Below, in pieces: positions 59,792 through 64,000 of a stretch of 64,000 nucleotides of DNA. Origin of the DNA: Candidatus Mycoplasma haematohominis (GTDB lineage Bacteria > Bacillota_I > Bacilli_A > Mycoplasmatales > Mycoplasmoidaceae). The notes beneath the pieces are model-generated. The model ran no database searches, had not been told where the DNA came from, and saw only the letters and a program-made list of their open reading frames with translations. Numbering within the stretch: position 1 is the stretch's first letter; every line of letters starts with the position of its first letter. A program made the translations under genes and the position numbers. Where the stretch lies: assembly GCF_902712995.1 (NCBI RefSeq), contig NZ_CACTIB010000019.1:3013-67012 (forward strand). Direction: 5' to 3'.

Positions 59792-59842
59792 AACAAAGAG
59801 TGACAAGCGTTTAAAAAAATTTGTTTAGAAAGAAAAGTTTAG
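59792..59842 (+). pseudogene. C-terminal scrap of a Gly/Ala anchored gene
   Basis: Sixteen codons and a stop read NKEWQAFKKICLERKV, matching the family endings WDAFKAACF and VCLEPPKK. It follows directly on the fifth intact gene, with nothing leading into it, so it is the remains of a sixth copy. Confidence 0.6.
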
Positions 59843-59910
59843 ATTTTTGAAATTCACTTTAGGTATTAGGGTTGTTTCATAGGATTCAATTTGAATAGAT
59901 TTTTAACTTT

Positions 59911-60571
59911 TTATTTTTTATCGTTTCATTGGTCTTTTTTTGTTTCGATTTCTTTTTGATAAGGCCAGCTTGGATCTATACTATTATCCTGCCCAGAATT
60001 AGAACAAGCTACCCATGCATCTCTGAAATATCTAGCTTCTTTTTCTTTTATGTCAGTATTGTCTTTTTCTAAAAATTTTTTAACTATCTTTTCTCAATGG
60101 TTAGGATGATTAATTTTTCCAAAAATTAATTGAGATATGTCCCTACATTCTTTATAGAAATTTTTTATAAATTCTTGAGTATCGTCTTTATTTAAGTCTT
60201 CTACAGCTGTTTTTGCTGCGTCTTCACTAGTGGGTTTAGTTTTTAAAAAATCTTCTTTAATTAGAAAACTGAATCTTTTACTTTTTATTTTGTCTTTTTC
60301 GGCATACATTTTCGCTCATCTTTTTATTCATTGCTTTTTTTCGTTGTCGTCGCTTAATTTGTCATAAGTCTCTGCTCTTGTTGATCTTAATTTACTTCCG
60401 AATATTTCGCTAAATTTATAACTTACTTGTCTTCACGATGAAACCTCAAATTTTTCTTCAAAACCTTCTGACTGAAATTTTTGTTTTAGTTGCGTAGTTC
60501 CTATTACACTAGAAGAAGTTACAATCGTTGCCCCCCCCTGCTAATTTTGCTGCTGGAGGAACTAGTTGCAT
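59911..60571 (-). pseudogene. Anchored small protein, switched off by a G8 run
   Basis: ATG 60571 opens QLVPPAAKLAGG and meets a G8 run at 60531-60538; the frame then stops at TAG within eight codons. With seven G the frame would continue ATIVTSSSVIGTTQLKQKF into a body that is open to TAA 59911, about 220 residues. The body matches the neighbour at 60622-61296: a basic middle, FYKECRDISQLIFGK with FYRECRRISSFVIGQ, and RYFRDAWVACSNSG with RYWRDAWVGCSKSG. A stop lies just upstream of the run in the body frame, so no other start is available. Either phase-off or a homopolymer error. Confidence 0.75.
60531..60538. repeat. G8 run (C8 on + strand), frame-breaking
   Basis: Eight C at the end of the N-terminal segment of the gene at 59911-60571. 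Seven would be in frame. The paralogous gene next to it has nine at the same place and is in frame there. Confidence 0.85.
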
Positions 60572-60621
60572 GTTCGATAAATATTAGAAATGGTTTTTTG
60601 ATACATCCCAATTAACAAAAA

Positions 60622-61296
60622 CTATACTCTTTGATTTTTTATACTTCATGCTTTTTCGGCAGGTTCTCTTTCGATTATTTTGTCTCTATCAGGCCATCCT
60701 ATATCAATTGAAGTAGTGCTTCCTGACTTAGAACAGCCAACTCAAGCATCTCTTCAGTATCTAGCTATTCTGTCTTCTAATTCTTTTCCTGGATTTATGA
60801 ATTTTTTAATTTCTGTTTCATAGTAGTTTGAATGTTTTGCTTGTCCGATAACAAATGAGGATATTCTTCTACACTCTCTGTAGAACTCCTGCATGAATGG
60901 TTGTACTTTATTTTCTTCTAATTTTGTTATGCGGTCTCTGATGTAATCGGCATGGCTTAATTCGTGACTTGTCAGATTCAAATCATCTATAGGTTTAATT
61001 ACTAATTTCTCAAAGATAAGACTTCTAACTTTGGATTTATTTATGTGAAAATCTGCTAGCCTTTTTCTTCATTTCAGTTTCGTGTTCTCATTTAGCATTC
61101 CATAGTCTTCTTTTTCAGTGGATTTCAATTTAAAGATTTGGTCAAATTTATAAGGAATCCTATTAAATTGTGTTTCTGAAGTAATGCTTGAGAAGTTCCC
61201 CCCCCCTAATGAACTGTTCTTTGCCAGGGCAGTAGATGTCGCTCCCACGGTTAAAGCTACTCCACTGCCTGCTATTTTGGAAATTAGAGTATTCAT
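60622..61296 (-). CDS. Anchored small protein, in-frame paralogue (224 aa)
   Basis: ATG start, weakly hydrophobic N-terminus (ISKIAGSGVALTVGATSTALA, about residues 5-25), then LGGGNFSS coded by a G9 run. The body is basic and helical, with FYRECRRISSFVIGQ (about 140) and RYWRDAWVGCSKSG (about 182) conserved with the switched-off neighbour. Two cysteines are shared between the copies. Exported anchored protein inferred; function unknown. It lies 52 bases after the protease-HsdS fusion gene on the same strand. Confidence 0.75.
61198..61206. repeat. G9 run (C9 on + strand), in frame
   Basis: Nine C just after the N-terminal hydrophobic segment of the gene at 60622-61296. In frame here. Confidence 0.85.
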
Positions 61297-61348
61297 GTTT
61301 CTTAAGAAGAATCCTTATTAATAAATAATTTTTGGATTTGGTTATTTC

Positions 61349-63697
61349 TTAGCGTTTTCCAATAATTAATAACTCTTTGTAGTACTTATATCTTTGTTTA
61401 GATAGCTCGATTTCTTTAGGCATTTCTTTTTCTAAATCTTCGCATAGTTCTCTTAATCGATCTAAAACATTAGCTATTTGTTCCTGGATTTCTAGAGGAG
61501 GAAGGGGGATTTTTAGTTTTTTTAAGTCTTCCGGATAGAGATGCATTACAGCCGTTCCTTGTATAAGTTTGTGAATTTCTTTTTCTTTACTTAATAGAGA
61601 GTAATAAAGATATTTAGGAATTATTTCTTTTTTGGCATTCAACTTGCAAACAGATGCACTTATATAAAAATTTGAATCGTGATTGTTTATAGCTATTTTT
61701 CCAGAACTAGCGCCATCAGTTGTTATGCATACTTCTCCTTTTCTCAAAATAAATTTATTTAAATCTCTTTGATAATCTTCAGGATTAAAAAAAACTAATT
61801 CATTTGTATTAATTTGTCCATTTTGGACATTTAATACTTTTATTATTGGTAGTCCGGTTTTTGAATATTTTTTGTTATCAAAACTAAATCCTTTTTGGGT
61901 TTCTATTATTTCTCCTAAAGTCCTATACTCTCCCCATCCTTTCTCAATTACATCAGATATGAGCTTGTTCAGATAATACCTATATTGTTTTTTTCTGAGC
62001 TTGAGTTCGGTTTCTAATTCCCTCACTAATTCCCTCACTAATTCCCGAAGTACATCCAGGGTTTCGGAAATTTGCTTTTGTATTTCTAGGGGAGGAAGAG
62101 GGATTTTTATTTTTTTAAGTCCATTTGTTGAAATACTTACTATTGCTCCTTCTTTTGCGTATTTTTGTTTTTGTAGCTTTGCATGATGTGTAGATAAAGC
62201 GTATGATAAATATTTTGGATTTTGATTATGCGTAAGCAAAAACATGTTTCCTATAAGACTAGTTCCAATATTGGATCTACTGTTTAGTCCAAGAACGTTT
62301 CCTTTCTCATCTGTAACTAGAGAACCTGAAGATCCTTTGCCTAGACCTGTGTGTTGTAGTGCGTAGTAGTAACCTCATGGGTGAAGATATTCTTCATCTC
62401 ATGCTCCTGTGTCTGTATTTATGTAAACATCACTGTGCTCTTTTCCGGAGTCGTAATATCCTACTACCTGTTGACCGGATGCATTTTTTACGTAGTAATA
62501 TGAATATCAGTCGTAAGATAGATGAGATCCTTTTTTCTTGTCAGGAGAGAAGTTTCCATAACTTCTATATTCGTTTGGAGCATTACGAGGATATCCAGCT
62601 ATAAAGTAATTCATTCTTTCTTTTTTTATTTCTTCAGCTGTTTTTCTTGCTGCTATTTCTTCAGCGAAAAAGTTAAGTGATTTATTTCCTTCAGTAACTT
62701 TTTCTCTGTCATATTTGTTGTAGAAGTCTCTTGTTATTAATTGAGCTGTTCTTTCATCTTTGAAGTCAACTTTCAATACTGCAAAGTCTTTGAAGTAATT
62801 TGGTCTTTTGTGTGAATAACCTAAATCGTGTGGATTTAAGCCTAAGAAGTTGATTGGCGTATAGAAAAGTTTTGCTTCTTTTGTTTTGAAGTAAAGATAT
62901 TCGCTATCCTGACCGTCTTCTGAGTTTTGCATTTCGTATGCGTTTATTTTTTGTTTAGGTTCTGCATCTCATTTTTCTGGATCCATTTGTTGTAATCTTT
63001 GATCTCCATCTTGAATTTCATCTCAATCTATTGTTTTTTCTTTGAAGAATCATAGAACTGTCTTGTCTTTGGATTCAACATTGTCTAGACAACCTCTTCC
63101 TGGAGCATTAGGTAAAAGTTGCTCGTAAGGGTTTTCTCCAAACTGAACATCTGCAATTACGTGAGAGTTAGTTGCGATGAATCATGTTGTTGGATATGTC
63201 TGACTGCCTTTAGGAAGTACGTAATCTAAGAATCAACCTGTTCCTCAACTGCATTTATTTCTTACTTTGATGCTGTAATCCTGTATTACCTTTATTCTTT
63301 CTTTTCCTATTGATGTGTCTATTTCTTTACTTCCTTCTTCTTCTCAGTCTTTAAATAAATCAGTTTCATAAGGCTCATCATATAGCTTTAATCCAGTTTT
63401 GTAGCCTTCTTTTTTAGATTCTTCTAGGTCTGCCAATAGAGCTGCATTACTAGAAGCCAATTGGGAGTTATCAGTTAGATATTTATTGAAAGTTGAGGAA
63501 TTTGGTATTGCTGGATTGCTTGTGAGAATTGATGTATTCTTAGGAGAGCCTTTTTCTGGTTCATTTAGTATTTCTGATAGATTTTCAGGAATATCCAGTT
63601 CTAGTATTTCTAGTCTATTTTTATTTTTGTAGAGATAACTTCAAGCTAACCCCCCCCCTAGAATTGGGATTGTTGATAGGAGAATTCTCTTTTTCAT
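61349..63697 (-). CDS. DUF31 serine protease fused in frame to a type I HsdS fragment (782 aa)
   Basis: One uninterrupted frame. Residues 1-475 are a DUF31 protease almost identical to the copy at 49275: anchor with G9 run, ATNSHV, DFAVLKVDF and GLGKGSSGSLV with Ser457, so the triad is kept. After VLGLNSRSN the normal 65-residue protease end is replaced, from about residue 478, by a type I restriction specificity subunit: the end of a target-recognition domain, the conserved IPLPPLEIQKQISETLD spacer helix, an RELV repeat, a full second recognition domain (EYRTLGEIIETQKGFSFDN ... ITTDGASSGKI) and a second IPLPPLEIQEQIANVLDRL helix. Neither half is complete. No hsdM or hsdR is in the window. 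The fusion may be a recombination product without function. Confidence 0.8.
62014..62049. repeat. 12-bp repeat in the HsdS central spacer, 3 copies
   Basis: Two exact copies of ctaattccctca and a third variant copy. On the minus strand they encode RELV RELV RELE in the helix between the two recognition domains. In type I enzymes such as EcoR124I, four-residue repeats in this spacer set the distance between the two half-sites. Confidence 0.85.
63650..63658. repeat. G9 run (C9 on + strand), in frame
   Basis: Same position as in the proteases at 49275 and 50963; encodes three glycines after the anchor of the fusion gene. In frame here. Confidence 0.85.
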
Positions 63698-63764
63698 ATT
63701 AAGTATTGAAAGGATAGTCCATTAATTCATCTTTATTGCTTGGATAACAAAAACACTACCAAAT

Positions 63765-64000
63765 TTAGTTCTCATCACGGCTCCAATTTCTATCCCTACT
63801 TAAAGCTGTTCTTTCTCCTTGAGATAAGTAGTATTTGGTTACTTGACTTTTGTAAGAAGATAGTTGTCCTGTAGCTCCTTCTATTAGGTCATATCTAGGA
63901 TAGATTATTTTGCCATCTTTATATACACCTTTGGATCTAATTGGTTCTATAAAACTAGTTAAAACATCAGATCTACTGTTTAGTCCTAGAACATTTCCTT
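63765..64000 (-). CDS. DUF31 serine protease 5, C-terminal end (cut by window)
   Basis: Last 77 residues of a protease whose end (GNVLGLNSRSDVLTSFIEPI ... ALSRDRNW) is the same as that of the copy at 50963, apart from the final few residues. It shows what the fusion gene next to it has lost. The start lies beyond the window. Confidence 0.85.
   Translation of the reverse strand, partial: GNVLGLNSRSDVLTSFIEPIRSKGVYKDGKIIYPRYDLIEGATGQLSSYKSQVTKYYLSQGERTALSRDRNWSRDEN

Larger units (their letters stand above)
62250..64000. repeat. Segmental duplication of 49447-51197
   Basis: From the fusion junction to the window end this region follows 49447-51197 at a constant offset of about 12.8 kb, including the 68-base spacer between the two protease genes, with few differences. 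The similarity stops at the HsdS junction and continues past the window end. Confidence 0.8.

Overview
The window reads as an AT-rich mollicute chromosome that uses UGA for tryptophan. Nearly every long frame is cut by TGA under the standard code and becomes one continuous protein when TGA is read as Trp, for example tga-tgg-tga inside the gene ending at 984. The mix of many tandem paralogues without recognisable relatives, short membrane-anchored proteins, mycoplasma-type DUF31 proteases, a type I specificity-subunit fragment and no metabolic genes fits a haemotropic mycoplasma (haemoplasma) accessory region. The species assignment is inference. All coordinates below use genetic code 4. No rRNA, tRNA, CRISPR array or transposase was seen.

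Layout. (1) 1-5679 (+): three large paralogous proteins of unknown function (one cut by the window start), a small unrelated frame, and a very cysteine-rich 82-residue protein. (2) 5845-6045 (-): a decayed tail of the giant family that follows. (3) 6729-30046 (-): seven closely packed genes, probably one operon. Two are ordinary UvrD/PcrA-type helicases (27878-30046 and 9844-11937). The other five are 1039-2002 residue proteins that look like UvrD relatives whose ATP-binding and catalytic motifs have eroded and whose modules have been duplicated. Both intact helicases overlap the start of the next giant gene by 11 bases. (4) 30282-32580 (+): a pair of paralogues and a third protein, all unknown. 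(5) 32715-49271 (+): eleven paralogous single-anchor proteins with conserved cysteines, in two subfamilies, plus one unrelated gene. Many are preceded by a near-identical promoter and a leader holding ATGGCCGC. (6) 49275-54275 (-): three DUF31 (MIP-like) serine proteases. (7) 54635-59779 (+): one more member of the array family, a RecB/Cas4-like nuclease, and five short Gly/Ala-rich anchored proteins. (8) 59911-64000 (-): two paralogous small proteins, a DUF31 protease fused in frame to a type I HsdS fragment, and the end of another DUF31 protease. The last two duplicate the 49-51 kb pair.

How it works together. Most genes look like surface or secreted products with an N-terminal hydrophobic anchor. 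Homopolymer runs of G/C lie just after the anchor in at least six genes of three unrelated families; four are in frame and two are out of frame here. Together with frameshifts, C-terminal gene scraps, a duplicated protease pair and the protease-HsdS chimera, this describes a region that generates surface variation by slippage, recombination and decay. The helicase/pseudo-helicase operon in the middle is the least expected content. A RecBC/AddAB-like pairing of an active helicase with an inactive relative is a testable reading of it.
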